Of a DNA stretch of 64,000 nt, positions 45,401-55,769 are shown piece by piece; positions within the stretch are counted from its first letter, which is position 1; each line of letters opens with the position of its first letter. The notes beneath the pieces were generated by a model. It worked only from the letters and a program-made list of their open reading frames with translations. It was not told the origin of the DNA and searched no databases. The stretch covers positions 248,001 through 312,000 of the forward strand of contig JAVHKY010000077.1 in assembly GCA_035079385.1 (NCBI GenBank), given 5' to 3'. The stretch comes from Aspidiotus rigidus (taxonomy: Eukaryota; Arthropoda; Insecta; Hemiptera; Diaspididae). Both the position numbers and the translations under genes were made by a program.

Positions 45401-48400
45401 GTGTTGCAGCGTAGTTGAGAAGTCACGTTAGAAAAAACCCTGTTGATTGGGTCAAACGCACGATTGACTCTCAAAAGAAAGACAGAAAGAGCTGAGATCA
45501 TTATGTTATAAATTGAGAATACGAAATTTCTGAGGGATTGAAGTTGTAGATTCTTATTATATACATACTTTTCATAGCTATGATATTTCTTATTGTCAAT
45601 CAGTAGCCTAATGATCTTTGCTCCGTATGTCTTTCTTATGGGAGTCAATAAAAGTCTGTTTGGCCCAATTGACAGAGTTCTGTGACGTCACCAGAATACA
45701 GGTGTGATCGTACAATTTGCAGCCCCGGAGTCAGCATTCTAATTTGAGTTGAGAACTATAACCAGACGTCGTATTTTCGATGGTGACGAGCACACTTGGC
45801 CTAGAAAAGATTGCAATTATTGTGAAAAGATCTTCCACAAATTTAAAGATTTCCTTGGATCGTATGAATGTCACTGAGGCACATATAGTGCGTGTCACCA
45901 TCGTTTTCGACGTATGTGAATACCTAATCCCGAAACAATGTATGAAATACTCACATTTAATTACTATGGTAAACTCAACATAACACGACATAAAACTCGC
46001 AATATAAATCTTTTAAGAAAAGATTTGTGCCACAGACCATCGAAAGTAATTTTGAAACCGAGTGTTCTCACATTGCTATGAGTGTTATACCTATTCTGTA
46101 AGGGATTCACTGAGAACCTATTTCAAAAATAATTGTTTAGGAAATTTTCTTAGGTACCTATTTTTTTGCTCATATGTTTAAACATGTCATTTTCCTTTAC
46201 TCGTTTTCTTTTCTTGTTTTAGCTATTCATTATCGATGCACAAATTCTTCTTAGATGGAATGTCTAACACAGCGGCTGAATTAAGTTTCCAGAACAGATT
46301 TTCATTTTAGAAGCGAATAAAGTTTAGGTAGTTTCGATATTGAAAATCCTGCACGCACATCTCAAGTAAAAAAAAAAAAAAAAAAAAATGAATACCTAAT
46401 CGAAAATTCTATGCAATCTTGATTTTTATATTTTTTATCGTAGATGTAAATGCGCAGCTTTGGAGAAAAATTTACCCATGATCAATCTTACCATGGAAAG
46501 CAGGAACAATCTTGGGGAAGCAAAACACAAAATCCGTTCATATTACGTACTTAGTATCAGGATATCTATCATACTCAACGCAAGTTTGAAATTATGAAAA
46601 TGCAATCGGTTTTCTTGAGATTGAGTTTTTCTTGTTGATAGGTGGGATATACGATATTTAAGAAGGAAATAAGAGTGAATGACAAACTTTACATGGTCGG
46701 TCAGAGAGAATAGAAACAATGTATGATATGAAATACTCAATTCCAACCACGATAATAAAATCACTTGTATAGAAAAACGAATTATTTTTAAACAGCCATC
46801 AATTGAACGAAGAGCACATAACACTAAATTTTCGCTTTACAATAATTACGCTCCGCGCAATGAGATCAGCACGTATCCGATTCGCATAAAAATTCCATTC
46901 CGATTATTCACACGAGATTTTCTGAAATTATAAAACGACACGACGGCCAAATGTAACGTTCAGACTGTCGGGTAACTTCTTTTTTTTTTTTTTCTTTCCT
47001 TTTTTTTCTCTCTCATTCCAGACACCTACACGACATTTTTAGGAGCTACGCTCGCGGAGATAAATTTGCCAAAATTTTGGAACGCTCGTACATTATAAGA
47101 GGACTGTTTATTTGTGAATATTACGTGAAAAATACGGTATTAGTTTTCTAATTACGTAACATATACGAGTAGTTCGCGTAGCCGTCAAGTTTTTTGTTGT
47201 CAACTAAAATTAGACTACGCGCGAATATCCCGTTAAACGCTTGTATTTTTTATGTTACGAAAATATGAAAGAGACGAAAAAAAAAAAATAATAAATAAAA
47301 CGTAATCGTATACAATTTCTATCACGAGGGCTTAAATGGAAATGGATCGAGTTATTTTATACATAGTATTAAATGAAAAAGAGAGAAAAAAAAAAAAAAA
47401 AGCTATTACAAGCATAAGAAGTACGGTTGGGTTTTTGCGCGCAAATATGACTTTTTCTTTTTTAATTATTAAAAATGAAAATTGATTATTCAAACTCTTT
47501 TTTCTGTTATAAACATTTTTTAAAAACTGGTCAATATTATAATAATCGTGATTTGAAAGTCCCTGAAATGCTTGATTAATTTGGATTATGATAACTTCTT
47601 GCTCGACAAATCAATCGATTTCAAATTTTTTTTCTTTCATCTTTCCAATTGAACAAGATATTAAATGTCTGTAAGTGATCTGTTTTTTTAATCAAACAAA
47701 ATCTTTCGTGAAACCTAAGATGATCAATTTTTTTAAAATGTATTTTCGAGTCGATAAAATGTAAAGTCAAAAATTGTAGCGTTTGCTGAACCCAACCTTA
47801 CTTAAAATTTAGAATGCATTTGTTATGGTGTTATTAAGAGAAAATTTACTCAAACAATTGTGTTATTGAGTCATGAACAAATTTTTTGGCAATGCGTTAG
47901 CAGCGCTGAATCTGAATTTCGAACAAGGACTACTTTCCGGAAGTTGTGGGTGGATAATGAAAATCGCAGAAAAGCAGGACAAATACTGTCGTTTCATTAT
48001 TTATTTTCTAATTTCCAATCCCTAAGGCCATTGATTTTCAAGTCAGGAAAAGAATCTTAAAGGCGTTTCGGCATTTCTCGAACTAGACGTGTCGTACTCA
48101 ATCAAAATATTGTCCACACCAAAAACGTACTTAATTAATATCCCTCCATCTTACGACCTTCCAGTTGAACATTCCTAGTTTTTCTGTTTCTTCGAAAAGG
48201 TACTCGCGATCGCCGGGGACCAACTCTAATTTGTTAGGACTACATTTCCTGAAAGACACCGATCAATATAATGGGCTTTAACCAACAAAAAACTGGTTCT
48301 CCTAATTGTTGGTTTTGCCCACGTCTAACATTCGTGATGTTATCAGAAAGATCGGGCTTGAACCATAGGACATTTTTCTTTTTTTCTTTCGAACAAATGG

Positions 48401-50500
48401 AAGTTTGCAGAAAATTCTGAATGTTGAGTTTCGCAAACTTCAATAAATTGAACTCTAACAAACCATACGAAATTTACGGTAGGGAAAATTTGATCACTTA
48501 GGCCTACTGCTAATCTTCCATCTCCGTTTCCACCTTTCGCACACTTAAATCTCAACTTTCGAATCACGAGAAGTTCAGTAGCGTAGTCAAGTTTTAAAGA
48601 TGGGAGCTGATACCTGCTCTCTCTCTGCAATACTTTCAAGTAAGGACGGAGTCAAGTAGCAGGCTCGGATTAAGTCTTTGTGGAAATGGAGACGAAATTT
48701 TAGGTTTTTCTCCTCACCCTTCAAAAAATCCCAGCTTCTTTTTCATCACACTGGAATTGATTATATTCGTATTTCCGTTTCTTGAGTGGAGAAAAAACAT
48801 ATAAATAGAATAGGTATATAGCAACAAATGTGAGGACCTCTCAATTCGGAAAGGGCAAAAACAATTGATAGTTTCGTTTTTATACCTAATTCCATCCGAA
48901 AATCTTCCATTTTTCCGACCTCCAAACGTTCAACGTAGATACTCAGACATTTATTTTACAATTCTCTTGTTTCAAAAATACGCTCAAGTCTGAGTGCATA
49001 TCGACTTTGGGAATTCGCTCAGCTTTTAGTGTTTAAATTCATTCCTAATGAGCAACAGAATCTAATTTTCTTGAAAAGACCCACGTCTACCGTTCGTTTT
49101 CCAGTCACTTTGATCCTTTGCATAAAAGGAGGGGTAGATTTATAAAACTTTCTACTCCTTTCGAGTCAGATTTGAACCAGTGACCCCTCGGTCGCCCAAA
49201 CTAGTCCAGCCACTGCACTGGGTTTCGCGAAACTTCTTCTCTCTTCACTCATAGAGTGACTGTGAACGTCCGACTACAGAATACTTTGTTTTGAATTCGA
49301 CGATGACGAATGTAATTTTTTGTGTATTTAATGAATTAATTGTTTTGGCAAAGTTCGCAAAACTTGGAACTCTGGCATGCAGCCTAAATCCTTCATTGGA
49401 ACCGATCGTCCGTTTGACTACAGAATTTCGAACTCACTCCAGTTCCTGACCTTTTTAAATTTCTCCGACGAATAACTGTATTTTATTTTTCGTCTCCAAA
49501 AGATTCTCTTCGTTTTTGTTTCAGACTTAATTGTTTCGTCCTTCTAAACGATACCATAAACGTTTCTAGGGTTAGTCAGCTCAAAGAGTCCTCTCTAGGG
49601 TGATATTCATCGTGATGTACGAATATTACTTTTGCGTGGGCTTCGCGGAGGCTCCTACAATTCTGGACAACTGATTATATTTTTTCTAGGTACCGTTGAT
49701 AAAGTGAAGATGAATAAAAATGTAAATTTTTTTTTGATTTTTCAGACTTTAAGTATATCTTGGGTGTCATGCGTTTCTGGACACACGCGAAACATGTCGA
49801 ACATTGAAACACAGATCTGGTCAGTTAAGAAATTTAAAATCTCTGAAATTGCGAATTGGATGGAATAAATAAAAGGGAGGTAGGCTTATCTGTTGAGGAG
49901 TTGAGAATATTCGCCGTTTTCGGTCCAACATTTCCTACAATCTATAGAGGAAGTTCCCAGCTTCTACGTTGGTCAGCTACTTCTCTCTTTGACTGCTTCA
50001 AAGTTTCTCGGGGAATCAGTTAAATAGTCTTTCATTAGGTTTTAGAGTGACACCAGCCCGTATGACAACCTTTTTTCCTAACTTAATGGTCACAAATGAA
50101 GACTACTCAGAGGCATAAGGTGATATCAAATTGTCCACATTGATCGTCCTCAGAGTTTGAAGCATGTTAAAAACTTTTAATTGTTAGTAAGATTAGGTCA
50201 TTTTGTTTTATGACTACTGCGTACACACAGTACACACAAATCGGATTTTCCTCATTCAAAATAATTTTGTCCTATATCACGTGATACATATTCGAAGCGT
50301 AAAAGCCTTAAATGCCTAAGAAAGCGAAACCTATTTTCAAATTATTAACTTACGTCTCTTCTTCAGATTCACTGTAAATATAATCGAGTTTTTTAAATTA
50401 TTATCCGAATGTAACTTATAAATAAAATTTTAAAACTTCACGGTATTGATGGTGTAATGTATTCAAGGACTTACGTGTAAACGTCTTCTTCGTCCGACAT
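33418..50500 (-). CDS. up: Troponin T (upheld-like), tropomyosin-binding troponin subunit
   Basis: Troponin T anchors the troponin complex to tropomyosin on striated-muscle thin filaments. Exons on the minus strand are 50500-50475, 50371-50354, 40350-40323, 40234-40109, 40025-39861, 39648-39373, 36704-36634, 36535-36514, 36436-36356, one of two alternative 79-nt exons (36269-36191 or 35789-35711), 35625-35447 and 33483-33418. They join in phase to 378 residues. Diagnostic blocks: start MSDEEDVYTESEEET; GDGDPEFVK; DEQLKDYIVEWRKQR; RKKQEEERRQREAEEKK; SFRIKPLNIEGFS; LETEKYDLEERQKRQDYD; LKERQKQQLRHKALKKGLDP; ASKYERRVDTRSYDDKKK; LPKWFGERPGKKKDDPE. The C-terminus is an insect-type acidic extension ending in Ser followed by 19 Glu. 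Three cassette exons are listed separately. A 5' non-coding exon probably lies upstream of 50,500. Confidence 0.95.
33720..34285. mobile_element. Fold-back repeat cluster in the last troponin T intron
   Basis: A block of about 85 bp containing GGTGAGAGAT(T/C)(T/G)GCTGAAGG and AGCGGGCAAAT occurs at about 33,880-33,965. It recurs inverted at about 34,162-34,250, with a third inverted copy around 34,035-34,130. Outer edges carry CTGCCT/AGGCAG motifs. Small ORFs on both strands are the result of this repeat. No transposase is present. Confidence 0.55.
35711..35789 (-). CDS. up: Troponin T mutually exclusive exon, version B
   Basis: 79 nt with the same phases as version A, encoding GHQESTKEMSEKAWADKVGQ and FENRPQ, with the split codon completing to Cys. 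This resembles the METTKEMLEKKW-type version of other insects. The choice between A and B changes the residue before KLPKWFGER from Arg to Cys. Confidence 0.85.
36191..36269 (-). CDS. up: Troponin T mutually exclusive exon, version A
   Basis: 79 nt, phase 0 in and phase 1 out, encoding GWEDALKDNLENYWQKRS and TQFMKRKK, with the split codon completing to Arg. It has the same length and phase as the exon at 35,711-35,789 and aligns with it (acidic start, central Trp, xQF), so only one of the two can be used. This matches the known paired alternative exon of fly upheld. Confidence 0.85.
36810..36836 (-). CDS. up: Candidate 27-nt cassette microexon in troponin T
   Basis: A GTCAG acceptor and GGTTAAA donor flank 27 nt in phase 0 that encode EQAESEIAE. 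Inclusion would place nine residues between QKRQDYD and LKELKERQ, inside the TnT coiled coil that pairs with troponin I. I do not know it from fly TnT. The heptad-compatible, Glu-rich content argues that it is real; the acceptor is of average quality. Confidence 0.5.
37029..38912. mobile_element. 1.9-kb inverted-repeat element filled with GAGGACATAATGAGG motifs
   Basis: The left end (from about 37,029, AGACAAATATTATTCG) and right end (to about 38,912, CGAATATTATTTGTCT) are inverted copies of about 85 bp. They include GTTGA(G/A)AAA, ACGGTTT and TTGGATACTACCAC. The interior is mostly GAGGACATAATGAGGATA-type units: on both strands at 37,120-37,600, and as a head-to-tail array of about 50-bp units at 38,330-38,640. 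It lies in a troponin T intron and has no coding capacity. Confidence 0.7.
38982..39280. mobile_element. Fold-back MITE, ACCGATTTTGT ends
   Basis: Ends share ACCGATTTTGT, and inner arms of about 48 bp (39,028-39,076 and 39,184-39,232) share ATTGTCCTTCATG and AATCGCAAAG in inverted orientation. About 300 bp, in a troponin T intron, starting about 70 bp from the 1.9-kb element. Confidence 0.7.
42099..42125 (-). CDS. up: Candidate 27-nt N-terminal cassette exon in troponin T
   Basis: The sequence has a strong GTAAGT donor and a weak AAAG acceptor. It enters and leaves in phase 2, as a cassette between the 18-nt exon and the GDGDPEFVK exon requires. It encodes QPEEKRKV between the split codons (T...D), reading T-QPEEKRKV-D-GDGDPE, similar in type to the Lys/Pro/Glu-rich variable N-terminus of fly TnT. 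Confidence 0.5.
43690..44045 (+). pseudogene. LINE (I/Jockey group) 3' fragment
   Basis: A plus-strand reading gives NKLRSIKNF, RHEEVILYYRLKIGHTR and a Cys-containing tail QKQRSTYCVPC. This matches the conserved C-terminal LINE pattern (NKLRSI...RREEVVLCRLRIGHTR...zinc knuckle). It is the same general family as the 32,556-33,268 remnant, here in opposite orientation, in a troponin T intron. Confidence 0.6.
44102..44246. mobile_element. Short fold-back MITE
   Basis: About 45-bp inverted arms (44,102-44,146 and 44,201-44,245) share GGACCCTT(T/C)TTAGCCAAAC and GCGACATGATAA. Total 145 bp, ending 12 bases before the larger hAT-like element. Confidence 0.75.
44258..45093. mobile_element. hAT-like element, TAGTG(T/A)TGGGC ends (outer)
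   Basis: Ends TAGTGTTGGGC and GCCCATCACTA, flanked by 8-bp repeats TGAGCTAT (44,250-44,257) and CGAGCTAT (45,094-45,101), 7 of 8 matching. Its sub-terminal parts are rich in CTATCGGTAGT/ACTATCGATA motifs. No transposase is present. It is interrupted by the element at 44,635-45,017. Confidence 0.82.
44635..45017. mobile_element. hAT-like element, CAGGGCTTGC ends (inner, nested)
   Basis: Ends CAGGGCTTGC and GCAAGCCCTG, flanked by GAATAAAT (44,627-44,634) and GAGTAAAT (45,018-45,025). The interior is packed with GGTTAACGGT, GGTTATCGGTC and AACCGAAAA motifs. It belongs to the same family as 20,028-20,771. It sits inside the older outer element. Confidence 0.82.
45219..45251 (-). CDS. up: Candidate 33-nt N-terminal cassette exon in troponin T
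   Basis: TTTTGCAG acceptor and GTGAGT donor, phase 2 in and out, encoding SVQAEDKGLQ between split codons. The splice sites are better than those of the 42,099 exon, but the peptide is less typical of TnT. It lies about 125 bases from a hAT-like insertion (44,258-45,093). Confidence 0.4.
49150..49235 (-). repeat. Possible tRNA-derived SINE
   Basis: Read on the minus strand, GTGGCTGGACTAGTTTGG resembles a polymerase III A box and, about 25 bases later, TGGTTCAAATCTGAC resembles a B box. Spacing fits a tRNA-like head. Tail and boundaries are not defined. It lies in the first troponin T intron. Confidence 0.35.
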
Positions 50501-52030
50501 CTTGAAATGACAGTTAAATTAACCTAAATCCAATGTTTACAAAGTATAAATGCAGGTAAATAAAAGTAATTAAAATATAATTATGAAGACTATAGGAAAA
50601 CCGAATGAAAAAATATTATGAAAACTTATGAGAGCAGTTGAAATTCAACGTCCAAAATGTAATAAATATACTTTTGCCTATCACCCCGCATATTGGACGT
50701 TATATAAGCACACGAAAAGCTAATTTTATTTATAGAATAACTCTCAGCGAATACCGTTGATGCTATAAGAAATAAGAACTAGTGCCAGGACCATAAACCA
50801 ACGCCTTACTTGGTTGGCCGAACTTCGTTCTATAGCTGTTCTCTTATTATTAAATTTTGTTAATCCAATAACTTCTTACAAACCCTCGAAAAACTATACC
50901 TTTTCTCCCTGATTAGTGGATGAATTTATTTCATCCATCAAATACGTAACACGAATATTTGACCCTACAAACTATCCTCAAAATTATCACAAAATGTGTT
51001 CTCCATCAGCAGAAATAAAAAAGTTCGCACAACACGATAAATTTTACTGATTTCCAGAAAAAATATTATACCTAGAATCCGTTTTCGCACGCTCGAACAT
51101 TAGAAAGAAATCGATCAGAGCCAAATCGTGGTGCTCTCCCACGAATTTCAAAAAAGTAATTTTAAATTGTCTCGAAGTCCATAAGATAAGATTAATTAGT
51201 TATCAATAAGAGTACTTACGATTAGAAAAGTAGAAAAAAAAAAAAAAACTATTGCCACAACCGACGCACTGCTCCGTGGATTCCGACCCGCAATTGAAAG
51301 TTTCAAATGCATGGCACACACAAGTCCTACAAGAGATACGATGAACTAAATTAAGAAGAGGGGGTTCGAAATAGGTCAAATAGGATTATCTTCTTTCGTT
51401 CCCTACCAAATAATTCGAGAGCAAAAAATTTTTGCATTCAAATGTACGGGCAAATTTTAGAAATTGTTTTTTTTTTCTTCTGCTAGCTCGTTATTGTAAT
51501 TTCTTCATTCTATTCTGACAACCGTAGTGCGGAGGAAATCACGAGAGATTTCGTCATAAGCCAGTATACTGTTAATATCTAAGAGAAAAAATGTTTTTTG
51601 TCGTCGAATATGAGAAGAAATGAGTGCACAAATGTATTTCTCTTTTTGAAAGATGCAGGCGAAAATTAGTGACGTTAAAGTTTCCTCTAGTCTTGTTTAT
51701 TTCAAGTTTTTTTGAGAAAATATAAAAGCTCATATTTGCTTCATTTATTTTTGAAAACTCATTAGGTATTATATCTGGGTATCCATTTTCTACGATTGTT
51801 GAGTCAAAATTTTGAGAAAAAAATTTATCCAATCCTCCGTTGCTTTCTTTCTAAAATTCTGTAAAATTCGAAAACAAATATCTATTCTTTCTGAAAAAAT
51901 CCGGGCATCCTGTAGAAATTTTAGTTAATTTCTTTGAGTACCAAATGAAGAAAGGGATCGACGAGAAAGGAATACTCCGAAGAGGAGTAAAAACTACAAA
52001 GACCGCAGAAAATAAATAAAGCCGAGAGCT
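50501..52030. other. Region upstream of troponin T
   Basis: This 1.5 kb of AT-rich sequence must hold the troponin T promoter and probably a non-coding first exon. No coding region is recognised; the minus-strand ORF at 51,572-51,832 has no recognisable motif. Confidence 0.35.
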
Positions 52031-52033
52031 TTC

Positions 52034-53480
52034 GGTTAATAAGCCGTCATCGGGACTGAAATGAAAGTAACTGATATCAAGAACGGAGAAGAAACTTCAG
52101 ATTATTAAGGTTGATCAAACGATGGTTCATAGCGTGAGTCATAGACGAGTTCAATCAAGCCATCTTCCGGAATGTAAGTGTTTAGCACAGTAATATCATC
52201 AGTATTGAGATGACAAATTATTTCTATGTGCTCGAGGGCAATCCGTTTAAAGTATGAATTCTCCTTATGGAGGAGAATTGCGGATCCCCCACGGAAGGTA
52301 TGACCGCTGTTGATCAAGTGATCGGCAAATGCTGATTCTCCCAAACATCCCTTTTTCCAGGCCTTTAGGTGTTCGTTTAATCTCACCTTCATCTGGCGGC
52401 CGGCTTCACCGATATAAGAACCTCTACAATCTCTGCATTCCAATTTATGAACACCACTCTTTTCATCCGCAGGTATACGGTCCTTTAACTTAACGAACAA
52501 CCCTTTGACGGTAGTGGGGTTGTAATAGGCCGGTCTGAAATCGAACGGGCGAAGGGCCGGACCCAATGTGGTAGAGAACCTCCCTAGAAAAGAGAGACTG
52601 ATTTAAAGCAATCTCCGATCACGGATCATGTCTCGGGGGAGGGAGGTAGTGGAATCAAAGCTTTTCCTCCGAACCACCGCCTCAACATCAATACAGACAC
52701 CATTCACTCTGGCCAGGTGTTTTATAGTCGCCAACTCTTTTATTTTGAATACAGCTTGACTCAAAGGAAAGCGAGTCAATCTGTGGACTAAACTGTTAAA
52801 AGCTGCTAACTTATGAGCAACAGGACAGAATGACGCTCCACAGACTAAAACATCGGTCGTAGTATCTTTTCTGTATAATATTCCAAACTCATGGATCCCA
52901 TCTCTAACTGAGACCGACAAATCCAAGAAGTTGATCGTAGAGCCACCAACTTCCAAGGTAAATTTTATGGAAGGATATAATGAATTGAGATACCTCAGAA
53001 ACTCACCAAGAAGATCTGGATGACCAGTCCACGTACAGAGAACGTCATCAACGTACCTGTGCCAGTAGTGTACGATTGAGTAACACCTGGCCAGGGGCGG
53101 ATTTACGGGTACATTTTTTTTTGGGGGGGGGGGAACTTCCATTGTTCAAAAATTTTTTTCCTCGCTTCGTTCGGAAGATGTAGTTGAATTGAACAATTTC
53201 AGTCTTTTTTGGAGTTTTTTTTTTTTTTGGGGGGGGGGGCGTTCCCCCTGTCCCCCTCCCCCCGTAAATCCACCACTGCCTGGCCCGAGGAGAAGAGGTG
53301 AAGTTCAAACTGCGACATGAATACTTTGGAGATGCGGGAGCAAGGTGATCCAATAGGGATCCCTACTTCATCAGGAAACTCGCAAAATTTCCCTTCGAAT
53401 TTGCAAAAATTCCAGGACCAACAGATATTTAAAAGATTAAAAAATTCTTGGAGGGAAATTTTTCGAGTTCCCTCCTACGC
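52034..53480 (-). mobile_element. Penelope-like retroelement copy 1 (RT and GIY-YIG), 5' truncated, broken
   Basis: The RT part includes EVGIPIGSP (about 53,360) and HYWHRYVDDVLCTWTG (about 53,030-53,080). An IKFTLEVGGS block and STTSLPRDMI follow, with a stop near 52,603. The GIY-YIG endonuclease part (52,566-52,105) has SGVHKLECRDC, GSYIGEAGRQMKVRLNEH, ESAFADHLINSGH and EDGLIELVY. The 3' end (about 52,034-52,062) carries a CCGATGACGG...CCGAAAGC motif. The frame is broken between RT and endonuclease, and a MITE interrupts the RT just upstream of the YVDD box. N-terminal RT is missing. It differs clearly from copy 2, so the two are separate lineages or ages. Confidence 0.88.
53092..53278. mobile_element. 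MITE inserted in Penelope-like copy 1
   Basis: Ends CAGGGGCGGATTTACGGG and CCCGTAAATCCACCACTG form a near-perfect inverted repeat, flanked by CCTGGC on both sides (53,086-53,091; 53,279-53,284; 7 of 8 if extended by two bases). The interior has T and G homopolymer runs. Removing it restores RT continuity between FELHLFSSGQ and the YVDD region. Confidence 0.8.
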
Positions 53481-54009
53481 AATTCCTCCTCTAAGGTTGG
53501 TTCAATACAGGAAGCTTAAAACCTCCTAAACGATTTTAATGAATACTTCGACCTAATTTTTCAAGTCTTTCTGGAGTCTTTTCTCCTTCAGGAGGCATGA
53601 AAACGAATTGAGTACACGAATTTCCCAAAGCCATTGTAGTCCAGTAAAATAAGCCATTGAAAGATATCACGAAAAACAACAAATGCGGTACAGAGGTAAA
53701 ACTCAGGAAAGTTGCTCGAAATCCTCTCTCGAGTTTTTTTCAAAGTTTCCTCAACATTCCGAGAGATTTCTCCCCCGGGTGGGTATAAAGGGGTAATTTT
53801 TTCGTTTTCCGAGATGTAGAGCTTAAGAAATCTAGATTTTTTTCCAACTATTATGTCAAGATCTGGAAACAAAAATGCAAAAAATATTCCCCAAATAATT
53901 ATAATATAAGTATCGCCACCCCCAATCCAAAATAATGATATACAACTGAAGAAATTGAGATACATTTGATCGAAGAGTATAATAACACTTTTCATGGTAG
54001 TAGAATTTA
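53481..54009. other. Unexplained stretch between two retroelements
   Basis: A minus-strand ORF of 144 codons (53,588-54,022) contains LKLYISENEKITPLYPPGGE and a Phe-rich end. I recognise no family. It sits directly between Penelope-like copy 1 and the LINE, and may be part of an unidentified element. Confidence 0.25.
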
Positions 54010-55650
54010 AGGTTGCCCGCATACCTGCTCAGGATGATCAGCAGCTATCTTAGCTGCCGTGAAATCCAAGCAGAGACATCTGCTGGTACAGTAAAGCGCC
54101 CTGTTACTTGTGGGGTGTCGCAGGGGTCGTCCTGGGGCCACTTTTGTGGTGCGTCGCATTTAACGGAATCTTTAAGGTGAAGCTGCCACCGGGGGTTAAG
54201 CTTATCTGCTATGCGGATGACACCCTGGTGGTATGCACCGCCGAAACAACTGTAGCGGTGGAGAGCAGAGTAAACCGGGCCCTAGAGGATGTGACGCGTT
54301 GGATCGAGTCGGTTGGACTTGAACTTGCAGCAAGTAAGACGGAGGCCATTTTATTCACGGCCCGTCGGAAGTTCAAGCCACCCACCTTTCGCCTGCAAAG
54401 TGTGGAAATTGATATCAAGAAGCGAATGAAATACCTGCGCATCTGGTTTGACTCAACGCTGAGCTTCAGGCACCATTTCCTGATGGCAGCGGAAAAGGCG
54501 AGCCGGGTAGTTGGATACCTAAGCCGCCTGATGAGGAACCTAGGAGGACCGAGAGAAGCAAGGAGAAGGATCATGATGAGCACCGCCTTGTCGATCCTCC
54601 TATACGGTGCGCCAGTATGGGCCGACTGCACGAAGATACCATACCGAAGGAGAGAGATGGTAAAGATCCAACGAAGAGCTGCGCTAAGGTGTGTTAGTGC
54701 CTACCGCACTGTCTCGACGGAGGCTCTTTGTGTATTAGCACGTTCACCACCAATCGAGCTCCTTGCTGAGGAGAGAGCGGTGGTGTTCGAAGCAAAGAAG
54801 AGAACAACGACCAACCAAGAAGCTTTACAGGTCAAGCAGGAGGCCAGGCGCTCCTTGCTTGTAAAGAGGAAAGCAAGAATTGCCCAGAGTGAGCTGGCTA
54901 CATGGACAACCCGTGTGCTAATACGCGACCTTGATGAGTGGATGAACCGACACCATGGTCAGCTGAACTTCTACCTGACGCAGGTGTTAAGCGGCCATGG
55001 CTGCTTCAACAAGTACCTTCACGAGAAGTTAAGGAAAGTTGAGCAGGCAACGTGTTCGCACTGTAACCAAGGGCGGGATGATGGACCACAACACACTTTA
55101 TTTGAGTGTGAGGCGTGGAGGCGTGAGCGTGACGAGCTTAGTCGGTCTCTTCAAGAGATCGGGGTAGATGAAGCACTCGACCCGAGTAGCCTGGTACCCA
55201 CCATGCTAGGTTCCGAAGAAGGATGGAACCAGGTGTCTGCATTTGCGGCCACCATCATGAAGAGGAAGGTGGACCAGGAATGGAATAGGCAAATGCAGAA
55301 CCGCGGTATGGCCTACTCAACACCTGTGTACCATCAATATCCAGATCTGCAGTAAGAAGAGGACCAAGATCTTCCCTGAAGAGAGAAGAAGATGAAGAAA
55401 CTCCAACAGTGACGTACTGTATTGTGTATTGTGGTGGTTTTTGTTGTTGTGAGTGTTCTTATGTTTTTTGTGCGTGCCAGGGGGGCACTTCAGCTTGGCG
55501 GTTGCCAAAGCAACTTGGTAGTTGCCCAGTAGAAGAGGGGGTTCGCCTAGGAGATTCCTCCTTCACTGAAGTTATACCTGAAAGGGTCGATTCCGGTGTT
55601 TTTGGAAACAATATTAAATGCATACGCAACCCGCACCTACTCCATTATAG
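54010..55650 (+). mobile_element. R1-like non-LTR retrotransposon, 5' truncated
   Basis: A 415-codon ORF (54,108-55,355) carries the RT palm motif ICYADDTLVVC, then LELAASKTEAILF, the thumb region, and a C-terminal CCHC knuckle (CSHC...HTLFEC). Reading starts at about 54,016 in another frame (PAYLLRMISSYLS ... TCGVSQGS). A single-base deletion near 54,126 then shifts into LGPLLW, splitting the conserved GVPQGSVLGP box. Endonuclease and N-terminal RT are absent. A GC-richer 3' UTR follows to about 55,650 without a clear poly(A). It is dead, but the rest of the ORF is intact, so the insertion is fairly young. Confidence 0.88.
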
Positions 55651-55769
55651 ATGACGGGCGGTGCTGCACATGCGACACACAAGCGGTAGTAGAATTTATG
55701 CGGTAGGTGTATTACTATTATTGAGGTATCGAGAAGAAGAAACTTTTTTCGAAGGTAGGAATTAATTTG

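Noticed and set aside
45731..45991. Paired ORFs on both strands near 45.8 kb
   Set aside because: Neither has splice sites in a troponin T phase nor a recognisable motif. Probably chance.
54209..54631. 140-codon minus-strand ORF
   Set aside because: It is antisense to the LINE reverse transcriptase, whose motifs are on the plus strand.
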